DNA from: Owenia fusiformis
Taxonomy: Eukaryota; Annelida; Polychaeta; Sabellida; Oweniidae
Assembly (NCBI GenBank): GCA_903813345.2
Contig: CAIIXF020000011.1
Coordinates: forward strand, 34,810,983 to 34,874,982
DNA length: 64,000 bases
Direction: 5' to 3'
Positions 48,680 through 60,957 of the stretch are shown in pieces (the stretch's first letter is position 1; every line of letters begins with the position of its first letter). A program made the position numbers and the translations under genes. The notes beneath the pieces were generated by a model. That model searched no databases, was not told the DNA's origin, and was given only the letters and a program-made list of their open reading frames with translations.

Positions 48680-51600
48680 TTGAATTTAGCACACCCTTAT
48701 GTAGATTCTAGTAGCTGGCTCGTTATACTTCAGATCCCCGGATGAGACATGTACACTACAATGTCTGGCAGTATATTAATAACCTGATTATATCTACACT
48801 CTTGAATACAAATGCAACTTTTTCAGAATGTCAACAAAATATCAATTTTATTTCATCAGTCATTTGTTGATGATTTCGGAAAAATATTTTTTTCTGTAAA
48901 CTCGTGCATTATACGTTTGTTTCTTATCTTCGAAAATATGTCCTTAGTAAAGCTGTATATAGATGTAATAATAAAACACAAACCTGGTGATGTAGTTTGT
49001 ATGAATCACACGATAATTTAATATTTATTCGGAGAAAACATTTCTCCCATTTCCATTAGAAACCTTGACCCTCAGCTGATTACACTAAACGAAATTCCCG
49101 GGAACAAGTTTTGCTTTCTAATTAAACACGATTAGCCTAGATCCCGGGGTATTACAAAAGGTGAAGGCCCGGTGTAAAAGGGTAGGAGGTCCTATTAATT
49201 AAAGGTCCTACTCTCCATTGATTTATATGGTGACCCCTTTCCTTTATTATCTTATACACAATCAGGGCCAATAAGGGCCTTTAAAAAGGGGACCATAATC
49301 CTTAGGGGACCATAACTTGTTTTCACACAGGGTCTCACGTTGGTACACGTACCCTGGATCAGATAAGAAAGATCAAGAAAAGAAATGATTTTATAGGTCA
49401 TTTATAGATTTTGATAACGTTTAAAAGGATAGTGAAAATAAAGAACTTTGCCGAAAATGATTCTAGGTTTCGGGAACATGGGGCAACAACAGCCCTCCGT
49501 ACGGGGTATTTCTTATCTGTCAATCATCAAACACTTTGATGTTCCACTTTATCAATGTTTGAGTTTCACATTTTTCGAGTGTTTTGCTTGCCAAGGACAA
49601 TGTTCTGATTTTTGAGTGGTCAAAACTACCGGCGGACGTGAAAATAGTGAGACTTGGCGCAATACTGCCCATGGTTGGGGCAAAATGGTCCACCCTCTGT
49701 TACATGGGTTTTAAAACCAAGATTAACCAAGGTCTAGTCCACACACATCTTATCTCAGACGTTCAAATTAGACAGATAATGTATTCTTAACCCCGTACCA
49801 TAATCCGTAGTCATTCCGGATTTTGGTGTCGGAAGTAGCCTTGCCCAAGTCGGTCTATTTTACTAGGCTATCTGATTATGTCGGAAGGTGTAAGGTACAA
49901 ACCAAATGTCAGAATCGTTACATTTGAAACTCAATTGTTCTTGTACATTAAGATTTTTGTATGTTATAGCCCAGGGGTAATAATCTCTGTGGGCCGTGTT
50001 GCCCAAATAAACGTCATTTTAATCTCCCTTATGTTTGAAGCTCGAAATATTGACAAAATAAAGAATAATACTACAAAATCTAAGTCACGGTAAAATGTTA
50101 AATCAAAACCATATTCTATTGTTGCCGAGAGAGTGACAAAATTACCTCGTACGTAAGGCGAGACGCTGCTGATTTAAAAAAGGGCGGTCGAGAAGGTGGC
50201 GGAAATTCAAAAATTTTGAAGAACCATCTTTTTATAGTTAAAAAGATATTTGGTCGGGTACCTTGAGTGCATTAATAGTAAGCTAGCATTCACTAAGATT
50301 GAATAATCTTTTAAAACTTTAAAAATCGAACCCTTCAAAGGACTGTATCACGAACCATGTACGTTGGTACAAGGTTTTTATACAAAGCCTAAAGTCTCTC
50401 CCATTTCCGGGAGAGCATAATTCGATGATTAAGATATTAGAGCCCTGAATCTTTCTTGGGTGAGACTAGACGCTAATTTATTTCAAAACATTTGATCATG
50501 AATAGCATGCGACGACATTCATTTTGTGATGGCACCGACATCTTTATACTGCTATATGATTTTTTCACTAGGCATAGGAAAATAACATTGCAACTGGTCC
50601 GTAATGCCATTTCAAGGTTTCATATCCTCAGGGCCTACATTGATTGCAGGTCGCAGGTCTGAACCTTCACTTTGCTTGATTTATAGCAAAACTATTGACT
50701 TTTGCAAGTTGCCAGTGACGTTGCGCCTTTATAGATAGATCTCACCCGTTACACGTTACAAGCTACGTGCCTTTGGAGAGTATAAATAAAAAAAAAACGT
50801 TCTCACAAAAAAATAATCTTGTAGATTTGTTAATTTTTCTAGCAGAAATCGTCCGTCCCCTATCTCAACTACTGATTTTGTCCTATTACCGACTGTGATG
50901 ATTCCTAGTGGCTGCAACTTATGGCGGCTACGCGCCACCATGTCTTCAGTCTCATTTTTAAAAATTACATCTTAAAACTTTACTCATTATCTTTACTCAT
51001 TACTTTTCATGCATTTTTGTTCATTAGAATATGTGTGAATGTTCCATTTTTGGCCACCATATGAATATAGTCATGTCTAATCATACGTGTCGTCAACAAC
51101 TCCGCAAAAATGTGTAAGTCTGTCTGCAGAGAAATGGTAGCCATGGAGCATGTTCTTTACACGAACAGCAAATGGACATGGACCATACACCTGCAAGCTA
51201 TATAGTTATATGAAACTTTGCCAACTTAAAAAACATTGAACCAACTTTACTTGTTCCACATGCTTTGGTGGGTTGGATTTTTGGTACACCCTGTATAATA
51301 TTTCCAGGCCTCGGATTTAAAAATCTTGTAACTTGCTAAATCTATATACTAGGCTCAGTCAGACACTCGGAAAGTGTACTTTGTTAACCCCATTTATATC
51401 CCTCTCTGTAGTTGTAACTTGTGCGTTTTTGAAATAAAACGTATACCGACCTTTTCTGTATGTGGGGTTGAGTCCATCTCTAATTAGCCTCTCTTTTAAC
51501 TAGTAATTAGAATTATGTTTCAATTAAAAACGCATACTATACACATTACAGCCCGATCGTGCGGCTCAGTTGAATTATAAATGTTGTTAAAGGTCTTATC

Positions 51601-52210
51601 CCATTCAGTGTTATCATCATTATCAGGTGTAGACAAAGCTTACTAATATTATCTTCTACATTGTGTACATAACATCTCATCCGGTAGTATATATATAATA
51701 TATGGTCTAGATATGATATGACTGTGAATACAATCATATAGCAATGGATAATTGCATGGCGTGTGCACCGTTGGCCTGAAATAGTAATATAGATGAGAAT
51801 TGAGAATGATAAATATGGAAAATTTCTGACTGGTGAAAATATGGTGGACATCGTATTTTTAGACAAATAATGAATGCCATTGAGAGAAATAGTGCAAAAT
51901 ATTTTTCCCATGGGAATATCCTGTCCACTGATCCCGAGACTGCAGGCCCAAAATATGGCAGTCAATATTTGTTTTATTATAAACTGTACCACATGTGTAC
52001 TCTGTAAACAAAAACAAAATGAGAAGTCTTTTAATTCTAACACTTAATGCTTACAGGTCCTTATTGGCATTAAAAGGCAATTTACCATTCAACTTATAAT
52101 CTCAGCTGGCAGGGAAGATAAAATGTACTAATGAATAAAATGTAGTTATCGTAGTTATTATAGTGCCATATGTCTTATTTGTAAATATGTATCATTTTAC
52201 TAATCCTTCT
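48680..52210. other. 3.5 kb without recognised genes
   Basis: Unique-looking AT-rich DNA. Open frames of 60-165 codons on both strands (for example the minus-strand 51546-52043 frame) resemble nothing I know. caccctgtataat near 51288 looks like a transposon end. Confidence 0.4.
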
Positions 52211-52399
52211 TACCAGAATACGAACAAATGAAAAAAGTATCATGACGGGCCTTCTATCTATGAATATGAAATCTAAAAAAACACAATAAACAGATTTTTA
52301 TGACATTCAGAAAGTATCATATATTTATATTTTGGATAAAGTATGAGTATTGTGTTTTATGATCAATAATAGCAGAGGACGACACAAGAAATGGAAAAA

Positions 52400-52471
52400 G
52401 GTTCCACCGGGGGTCGGACCCGGGACCTTCCGCGTGTGAGGCGGACGTGATAACCACTACACCATGGAACC
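52400..52471 (-). tRNA. tRNA-Val(CAC), T-loop variant
   Basis: 72 nt. GGTTCCATGGTGTAGTGGTT start, anticodon arm TCCGC-CTCACAC-GCGGA with CAC, seven acceptor pairs GGTTCCA/TGGAACC. The T loop reads GGTCCGACC instead of GGTTCGACC, altering the invariant TTC of the B box. A T5 run follows. Possibly weakened or a pseudogene. Confidence 0.75.
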
Positions 52472-52851
52472 CTGTATGTGGTCTGTGGAAAGGTGTTCAG
52501 ATTTTACCGTACAGGGTGTCAAATATATTCCGTCCCCGATAGAACCCATACCAGTGTGATATTCCATTGGAAAGATCATCCGAAGTTAGTTAATACGAAC
52601 AAATGAAAAAAGTACGTAGCTGCTCATTTAATTATATAATTAACAGAACTTGTGGACAGAAGGTATCTGCCATATGATACAATGATACTCATCATGACGG
52701 GCCTTCTATCTATGAATATGAAATCTAAAAAAACACAATAAACAGATTTTTATGACATTCAGAAAGTATCATATATTTATATTTTGGATAAAGTATGAGT
52801 ATTGTGTTTTACGATCAATAATAGCAGAGGACGACACAAGAAATGGAAAAA

Positions 52852-52923
52852 GGTTCCACCGGGGGCAGAACCCGGGACCTTCCGCGTGTGAGGCGGACGT
52901 GATAACCACTACACCATGGAACC
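52852..52923 (-). tRNA. tRNA-Val(CAC), second T-loop variant
   Basis: 72 nt, same acceptor, D and anticodon arms as its neighbour. The T loop reads GGTTCTGCC, a different departure from GGTTCGACC. T5 terminator. The duplicate copies have each drifted in the B box. Confidence 0.75.
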
Positions 52924-53049
52924 CTGTACGTGTTCCATGGAAAGGTGTTTAGATTTTACGGTACAGGGTGTCAAATATATTCCGTCCCCGATATAACCCA
53001 TACCAGTGTGATATTCCATTGGAAAGATCATCCGAAGTTAGTTATCGCT

Positions 53050-53230
53050 TCCCTTCCTGTATACACTGCACAGTAGTTAGGTAGACTTGTCCTGAAATGT
53101 TAAGGACAAAAATTAAAGTGTTCATTAAAACTGTTTTTAATCATCTTATCTGAATGTTTAACACTTTTGATCGATTTTTTATTTATGCATATTGCAATGC
53201 CTTGTTTATTTACATATGTGTACTTGTGAG
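53050..53230. other. Short spacer, nothing recognised
   Basis: AT-rich sequence between the tRNA duplication and the LINE fragment. Confidence 0.4.
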
Positions 53231-53232
53231 TC

Positions 53233-53580
53233 TTTCTCATTGCTAAAATTTGTATGACTCCTGTATTTTTATTTCTCCTAAAGTGACTGGGTCATCTCTA
53301 TTTTTGTACATAACTTCTGTCACTACTATAATGTCTGGTTTTTGAATGTTAGTGATGTGATTAAAGCTAAATCCCTTATCTTATTAGGAAGACTGTCTGA
53401 ATTGCTATACACAAATTCTAGACACTGGCCCCCTCTGGCCTGTGATAGGCCACCGATGTCATTCTCGGCGAGACCAAAATTTGGGGATAGTGGTGGTTCT
53501 TGATTTGTGGCTACTTTTGGGTTTGGGGGTATTATCTTATCCTCCTCAATTTCTTCCTCGGTCCTGTGATTTATTGTCAC
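53233..53580 (-). pseudogene. LINE endonuclease N-terminal fragment with frameshift
   Basis: One frame gives LEFVYSNSDSLPNKIRDL, and the next frame gives FNHITNIQKPDIIVVTEVMY then KNRDDPVTLGEIKIQESYKF-stop. This is the start of an apurinic-like endonuclease of a non-LTR retrotransposon ('YSNADSL.NK..EL' and 'PDII.ITEV.pKN'). A single frameshift separates the two pieces and the rest of ORF2 is missing, so it is dead. Confidence 0.7.
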
Positions 53581-54189
53581 AAACATGGACTTAATTATCT
53601 TCGCTTATGAATACCTCAGATTCTGAGCTGGATTCCACATTTGCTTATTCATCCTCGTTATCAGTCCCAGAGTTTACCTCAATTTCAACTTCACTTCCTT
53701 AACTGTGTTATGTTTATTTGCTGTTCAAATACCGTTTTGCTCTTAGAGTTTTGATCGATCTCATGTGGGGATGAGATTTTCCACAACGGGAAGTTTATGT
53801 TTATGTGTGTTTATGTTTCTTTATTTCCTCCGTTTTATTGGAGAGCAAAACAATTTATACATGCATATCACATTACAAACATATATTACAGAAGAGTAAA
53901 GGGTTATTAATATTTACATATTTACAAGTTAAATGACTCTAAATACATTTTATCATTACAATTCAAGCGTACCTATTTGAAATACATATTTATATTGTAA
54001 AATGTATTTGCACATTCGATAACGAACATTTCATAAATGGTGTCATTGGCTACATCAAAATCTATTCTGCTACCCAGAACAGTCTTAGAAGTCTATCTGC
54101 CTTATGCTCTTCGAAAGTCAAATCCGGGTGAATGTAGATTCGTTCATATATCTCCCCGTCTCTCCTAACTTTCTCGCTGCCTTCAAGTC

Positions 54190-54345
54190 TACCGGTATAA
54201 CTACCATCCTTCATACAAACGAAGAGTAGTAAATGTCTATAATTGTCTACCTTCTGCTGGTCATCTGCCTAGTCGAATCGTTTTGACTATTTCTACACCT
54301 TCTATTTCTAATTGTATTAGATCATTTGATCCATGTCATTTTCTG
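54190..54345 (+). pseudogene. Possible LINE reverse-transcriptase C-terminal scrap
   Basis: The + strand reads SYKRRVVNVYNCLPSAGHLP then SRIVLTISTPSISNCIRSFD, resembling the 'F..RVVN.WN.LP..VV...S...FK..LD' tail seen at the end of many non-LTR reverse transcriptases. Stops lie just upstream. It is on the opposite strand from the endonuclease fragment, so not the same insertion. Confidence 0.35.
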
Positions 54346-54928
54346 GGGAGTATGTTTCTGTCTCCTCGATATTGAGCAGTACAATATTTTTCTTACGCCT
54401 CTCCCTATAGCTGTCTGTGTTGCTAACAAAATGACCTAAATAAATATAGATGTCACAACCTCGTTTGTTTTTTATATATTTCTGATGACTTGAGTAGGTA
54501 GGGCAGTAGCTTCTTGTTTCTTTTGACTGGTTCACTGATGTTTTCTTGGTTAAAGGGGTAACAAGGACTGTAGAGAGAAAATTCGATTTTTTTATTTCTT
54601 CTGAGCTATTAGGTCATTATTTGGCTTAACATCTTCTTTGATATACCTATTTTCTTAAAATGTATGGATAGCGTCTCGTGTCAATTCAGTTCAAAACTTC
54701 TATAAAGGGAGTCCCACTTATAATTATAAATTTTTAAGATTCACCACGTTTCAAGAGGAATATAAGCTGAAATAATGTTTATCCAGGGGGTTTCTGTGCC
54801 ATAATAAAAATATATGTTAGTCTTGATGAAATATCCAAACTTAAATATATTTTGACACTGGTCGATGATCTCCCACAGAAACTTTAATACCTTGGTAGAG
54901 TTCGTGAGATATCATAGTAAACCAGCTC

Positions 54929-56186
54929 ACGGTGTTATAGCATGACGGTTACGACAAGGCGATTTGCAAAATTTTGCGGTAACGATAACAGAAAATGGCG
55001 GATGGGAAAGACAGCATGTCCTCTTTCTCGCCTCTAGGCAAGATTCGCAGATAAGATTTCCTTTTTAACTAGTTCCATTCGGTGACGTATATATGGATGG
55101 TTATAAAGACTGGGTCAAATCTGCCAGGTGGTTTACTAGAAGCGGAATATAAGCTGTAAACTTACCGACTGAGATGTCCAAGTTCATCTTTTTTAGTGAT
55201 TTCTCAGTATATGTGCCTCGGGGCCACTCAAACTATTAACAGTAAGTAAACTGTGTATAAACAAGCCATAAAATGACAAATCCAGAACATGAACGTGGTC
55301 CTATTGTAAATAATAAGGTTTCAAACGCAATGTTGTTAGACGACTACGTATGAATTCTATGGACGGTAACGTCTTGTATTAGATGTACATTAGATATTTA
55401 GCGGACGGTTACGTGCATGTACATCTTTCAAGTTAGGGTTGCTAGTTCTGATAGACTCTTTCCATGTAATTGTTATAATGGGTAAGAAATGGAATATTGA
55501 ATTGCTTATATTTGTTTTCCGAACTCACAAGAGACGCTCTTGTTTGAGCCTCTATAGGGCAAGGAAAAAATTGTGTCTTGCTTTATTAATGAAACCAATC
55601 TAAGTCAAAAAGATAGCAATGAAGAGGCAAAGGAAAAATTAGCATCAAGTACTGATGAATATGACAAAATTAATAACAATGAATCAGGGATACATATTTG
55701 AACGAGGTTCGCGTAACCGTCAATCAATTTTTGGCGTAACCGCAAATTAAAAATACAATATTATGGCTTAAGTAGAACATATTAGGTGGTTTCTAATGCT
55801 CAATTGGCTTTTTATGATCGTATGTAGGTTACATCTATATACCCCGAGGTCGTTAGGCAATGTAGACCATGCCCTAACGACAAAAATAAACAAATTATTA
55901 AATTTTGTGTTGTTTTGAATTTCAAACTCAACAGTTTTTCGCTTATTTCATGTTATCCCCGGGCATAAATTTGCAAAGAATACGTTCAAAATATACATTA
56001 CTAAATGCATCACCGAATGCGATCTCTACAAAAATCGTTCATCCTTTCATTGATACCCAGTAGAAGAAAATACTGCACCAACCTTAGTTTTCTGTTCCAT
56101 CGCGGCCATTTTATTGGATAAATCAGTGATCGTAGTCGTCTAATCTCGTTTTCAGAGGTGTCGTAACCGTCATGCTATAACACCGT
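54929..56186. mobile_element. 1.26-kb element with 27-bp terminal inverted repeats
   Basis: acggtgttatagcatgacgg at the left mirrors ccgtcatgctataacaccgt at the right, extending to ttacgac/gtcgtaa. cagct flanks both ends, a possible 5-bp target duplication. Internal copies of 'cggttacg' and 'gtaaccgtc' recur. No transposase seen. Confidence 0.75.
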
Positions 56187-56308
56187 GCAGCTGGTCATTC
56201 TCAATTCATGTACTCTCATTTCTTATTTTAGTGGCGCCAATTTCAACTTTCAAGAAAAGTGAGTGCACTCGATTATTCGCAAAAAGGGATGTCTTCGTCA
56301 TACCAAAA

Positions 56309-56380
56309 GGTTCCACCGGGGGTCGAACCCGGGACCTTCCGCGTGTGAGGCGGACGTGATAACCACTACACCATGGAACC
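56309..56380 (-). tRNA. tRNA-Val(CAC), canonical copy
   Basis: 72 nt. Acceptor GGTTCCA/TGGAACC seven pairs, D arm with GTGTAGTGGTTATCAC, anticodon arm TCCGC-CTCACAC-GCGGA (CAC), T arm CCGGG-TTCGACC-CCCGG intact. Followed by TTTT. It differs from the two copies at 52.4 and 52.9 kb only in the T loop, where it has the standard bases; the likely working gene of the three. Confidence 0.9.
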
Positions 56381-56984
56381 ATGTGCCAATGCTGTAGGTA
56401 GGTTGGACTATGAATTTACAAATCGCGAACCCAATTAAACAGTCCTCAAAATCATGCTTTTTTTCATTCTGAGCACTTTTTAGTGATTTTGGCTAATTTT
56501 AGACCAAAATTATTAAAAGTCTACCCCCTGATATTTGTTAATACGTGCATCACCCTTCCAGCTATTGTGACTTCAAGATGGTTGTATCTACCAAGGCCTT
56601 TTATTATTTACTAATACGATAAAGTGTGTATTTTTTGTATTCAAATCTTTCTGACGTCTCTGCTTCATAATCAGGCATAACAACTGAGTTTCACCGTCGT
56701 TGTTTTCTACTTCAAACTAGTTTACATTTTGATCCCTTATGTTGGGGTATAAGCGAGTAGAGGATTACGAGGATGGATCATCTCAACGAAAGACCAATTT
56801 ATTTTAATTTTTGCACATTTGATCGTTCATTAACCTAATTCATAAATGATTCTAATCAAATAAAAAAATAAACGCAGGTGTTTATTGTCAGACCTTTAAA
56901 TCACTTATTTTGCTCAAGGGACAAATGGCCACATTTTTATTTATTTATTGACGTACAAATATGAGCGGCGGTACAGTTTTATTA
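56381..56984. other. Spacer, nothing recognised
   Basis: AT-rich, no gene or repeat family identified. Confidence 0.4.
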
Positions 56985-57563
56985 TGTCACCACCAAAAAG
57001 TGGTGTAACAATTTTTGTCAAAATCATGTACAAGTTTTCAGAAGTTCAAATCTGACTTTAGATTTAAGATTTGACCTGCAATCCTGCATTGACCTTCTAA
57101 AGGTAAAAAAATTACGATTGGCGGGTGGCGTCTGTAACAGAATCTTACACCTTCCAATAACATAACAAATACTGTTTAGACTTACTTCATTTTTTTCAAA
57201 ATCATCTATATAAGTTTTCGGAAGTTCAAACTGATTTAAGAATTGACCTTCAATGACCTTTATAAGGTCAAAAAGGTTAAAAAATTTTTTTATAAATCAT
57301 CTACGAGCCCTCAGAAGTTCATCTATGACTATAGATTTGACCTTCAATGACCTTCTCAAGGTCATAAAAGGTCAAAAAGGTATTTTTCAACTTGCTTTAA
57401 ATTGACCATCTTTATATAGCATCTACAACTTCTCAGAAATTCAAATCTTTAGATTTGAGATTTGACCTGGTAAAAAGGTCTAAATGGTCTTTAGGTAAAA
57501 AAAGGTCAAAAAGGTATTTTCAACTTACTTCAAATTGAATTTTTAGGTGGTGGTGACATTTTG
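56985..57563. repeat. ~110-bp degenerate tandem repeat
   Basis: About four to five units built from tcatctacaagttttcagaa, gttcaaatctgactttagat and gatttgaccttcaatgacct. tgtcaccaccaaaaagtgg at the left mirrors ttttaggtggtggtgaca at the right, so the array may fill a TIR element. Confidence 0.6.
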
Positions 57564-58610
57564 TCAAGTTAATGCCTTGTTATGCTGTGTTATAGGTTCC
57601 ATTGGAACACAGAAAGATTGTAGATGTGACGTGACATCTATAATACTATCAAGTCGATTGTCGATTCAAAAACCAAAAAATGAAATAAACTAGACTCGGC
57701 ATTGATGTAATATAAAAGAGGGCAGAGTCAATCTAGCATTGCTAAGTTTGCCATACCAAAACGCTGGACATTTAGGGTGAGCCGAATTGCTAAAAGCCTT
57801 ATATTAGCATTGACATCTCGAACAGAGCGTATTGAATAAAATACTGAACAATCGTTTTTGACTGCGCATGCTTACAGGGTCGTAGCCAGCTTTCAGTGGC
57901 ACTATAGCCTGGTTTCAACGTACATTTCTCCAAATAAGATTTAGAATTATAGAAAATTAATTAGATCTTCTAATCTAATTCTGCAGTCTAAATATTTTGC
58001 GGGTGAGTTGTTGGCGTCACGTTACGCTTGAGGAAAGTGTGACTTTTTACCATAAATTGACGTCATAAATTTGAGAATATCCTATACCCAGCTATATGCT
58101 CAAGAAGGGGATCTTCTGAGACATGAAGTTAAATTAAGAGTTACGTTTAGAGGAATACATTATTTTAAAAAGTTTTCAATCCAACAAAACTTTGTGAAAA
58201 ATACCAGTTATATAATGAATTCCGATTAATTACAACCATTTTGTTATAAAATCTGAGGTAATATCCTTCAGATTCAGAGGTCTCTTCTCAGTTCAAGATT
58301 ATGGGTAGGGGTAACATATATTACAATAAACTAGACCATAAATATGTTATACATTTTCATATTTAGCTTATGCATGCCAAAATTTGTTAGATGTGATATA
58401 TAAAGTGTTCATTGAGCAAAATGGTTACATCCTATCCCTAATTTCTCTGCTATTTGAGACGTAAAATTGTTGGGTTTTGGCACTTCTATAATTTTCTGTC
58501 AGTGTCTCATTGTTTATTTTAAACATGTCAGTTATGACCAGTTTGGGACAGACTTTACATTTAGAGAATGATATCCTAGGCTTAGAGGAAAATGTATTAC
58601 ACTGTATAAT
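57564..58610. other. Spacer, nothing recognised
   Basis: About 1 kb of AT-rich sequence with no supported gene. Confidence 0.4.
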
Positions 58611-58619
58611 AGCATTATA

Positions 58620-59560
58620 ATGTGTGTCCGTGTGTCCGGACAATAACTCAAATACCGGTTGACGGATTTCATTCAAATTTTATAGACTTATGCCTTATGG
58701 GTGTAGGACCTCCGCTCGAGAAGGAATTTTCAATATGGCTACTAAACTCAAAATGGCGGCCATTTTTCGGAAAAAATATAATCTTTGATAACTCAAATAC
58801 CATTCAATGGATTTGGTTCAAATTTTACATGCTGATGCCTAGGGACATAGGAGCTCTGCTCGAGAAGGGATTTTCAAGATGGCCACTAAATTCAAAATGG
58901 CCGCCATTTTTCACAAAAGAACGTAACCTTTGATAACTCAAATACCAGTAGATGGATTTGGTTCAAATTCTATATGCTGATGCCTAGAGACAAAGAAGTT
59001 CTGCTCAATAAAACTAAGATGGCCACTGAATTTCAAAATGTCCGCCATTTTTCGTATGAAACGTAGTCATTGATAACTCAAATACCAGTGGATGGATTTG
59101 GTTCCAATTTTATATGCTGGGAAAAGGGAGATCTGCTTCAGAAGAAATTTCAAAGGTGTCAGCTGAATTTAAAAATGGCTGCCATTTTTCATAAAAAAGG
59201 TAATCTTTGATAACTAAAATACCATTGGACGGATTTACTTTTATATACTGATACCTAGAGATAAAGGAGCTCTGCTCGAGAAGAAATTTTTAAGGTGGCT
59301 GCTATTTATCGAAATCTCCGCCGACGATGTCATCTTAATACAGATTTACATTATAAGCGTATGTCATCTTTGAACCCTGGGGTTTCTCCCCCTTTTGATG
59401 ACAGCTGAATTTCAAAATGGCAACCATGTTTCATAAAAACATAATCTTTGATAATTCAAATACCAGTGGATGGATTTGGCTCAAATTTTATATGGCCGCT
59501 ATTTATCAAAACATGTTTTGTTCGGTGGGATTTGCTACTCCGTGGAGTTGCTGTTTTCTA
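58620..59560. mobile_element. Second copy of the 'ataactcaaatacc' element
   Basis: Starts gtgtccgtgtgtccggacaa, then about six ~115-bp units with gataactcaaataccagtgg, atggatttggttcaaatttt and ctgctcgagaaggattttca. Ends ttcggtgggatttgctactc, matching the right end of 25225-26565. The CCGT run is reduced to a few units. Confidence 0.7.
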
Positions 59561-59827
59561 GTTTTCTTTACAGAGAGTATATGGTTATAAGATAATGGTT
59601 TATTCAATAAAGAAACGCAAAGATATAATATAATATATAATTATAGTTTTTGACTTTTTTAAGGTTTTCGGTTTACTACAATGGCCTTCTCCCGAGGTCA
59701 GGAAAAAGTTCCAAATAAATGCCAATGGCCCGAATCCCGAATATATTGCTGACCTCTCTGAGTCTTAGCGTGACAAAATGTATTTCAAATTACAGACGTG
59801 CATGGCTGGAACGCGTTACCTCTGTCC

Positions 59828-60375
59828 ATCGTCACTGGTGATCCACTCGATTACGCTGGTTACCAAAACGAACCGTTTTGGTAACAAAATGTCGGAACGT
59901 CGAAGGCACGATTTTTCTTTTTTCCTGATTTCACGCGTTGTAGGCAGAATCCCCACGACGTTTTTTCTCACAACGTATATCTGTATCATATGTTTTAGAA
60001 AATGTACATGTTTGCGAAAAAATAGCTCAGAAGACAACAGAATCGTCGATTTACTTCCTCACTTAAGTTACATAAACGGTTTTTCGAAAAACAGTTAAGA
60101 TCTGCACTTTTAACCCAAACCGTTTATGTAACTTAAGTGAGGAAGTAAATCAACGATTCTGTTGTCTTCTGAACTATTTGTTCGCAAATATGTACAATTT
60201 CTTAAACATATGATACTGATACACGTTTGTGTTCAAAAATGTCGTGGGAATTCTGCCTACAACGTGTAAAATAAGGAAACGAGAAAAATCGTACCTCCGA
60301 TGTTCCGACATTTTGTTACCAAAACGAACCGTTTTGGTAACCAGCGTAATCGAGTGGATCACCAGTGATCGTGAT
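59828..60375. mobile_element. ~550-bp fold-back with ~265-bp arms
   Basis: Left-arm blocks cactggtgatccactcgatt, ttaccaaaacgaaccgtttt and acttcctcacttaagttaca recur mirrored in the right arm, around a loop near 60099. The block ttaccaaaacgaaccgttttggtaa is itself palindromic, so each arm can fold too. Open frames on both strands only reflect the mirror. Confidence 0.85.
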
Positions 60376-60955
60376 GATGTAAAAAAGTGTGAAGGCAATG
60401 TTGGTGAAGTTAGTTGTTCATTCCTCATGATGGGAACCTCAAAAAACACTTCATAAACTTGAAAAAACACTGAAAATTCGATGTTTGAGCAGAGAGACAA
60501 TATCTAATGGTGAAATGCAAACGGAAAATTCTTTCACCTAAACGTGACAGACGTGATACCTGCTTAACTCCTTTGGGAATCACATTGAGGGTAAACACGC
60601 AATTTTTTCTGATTGTATACACAAGTAAATCAGATTTTTCTACACGAGTGCCCCTTCTGTATGGCTTTATAGATAAGCCGTATGAAGATGAATTGTGACG
60701 CGCCGATTAATTGCATAATTTAGATGGATGAATGATAGGAATATTATTCTGTTTTACTGCAAACATTCAGTATTTCAATTACAACGTATACAGAGTGGGC
60801 AAAACAACGACATTTTTTTTAAAAAAAGCTAGAAATAAGTTTTTTTAAATTTCAGGCTAGCAGCATTACAATTGCAATAGATACTCTGTGCATAATAGTG
60901 ATTCAATAAGTTGCAGATTATTTCTGCCAAGAGCACCATCCGAAATACATTTCAT
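60376..60955. other. Spacer, nothing recognised
   Basis: No gene recognised. Short open frames without similarity. Confidence 0.4.
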
Positions 60956-60957
60956 GC

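Larger units (their letters stand above)
52243..53042. repeat. Tandem duplication (~452-bp period) carrying a tRNA-Val copy in each unit
   Basis: Units from atcatgacgggccttctatc to atccgaagttagtta occur at 52243-52590 and 52693-53042 with few differences. The ~100 bp between them (52591-52692) starts with aatacgaacaaatgaaaaaa, which also precedes the first unit, so the duplication is slightly rearranged. Confidence 0.85.

Noticed and set aside
51546-52043. 165-codon minus-strand frame
   Set aside because: No recognisable domain, irregular composition, no splice or promoter support; probably chance in AT-rich DNA.
59778-60500. Overlapping 100-codon frames on both strands with similar translations
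   Set aside because: They are mirror images produced by the fold-back, not two related genes.
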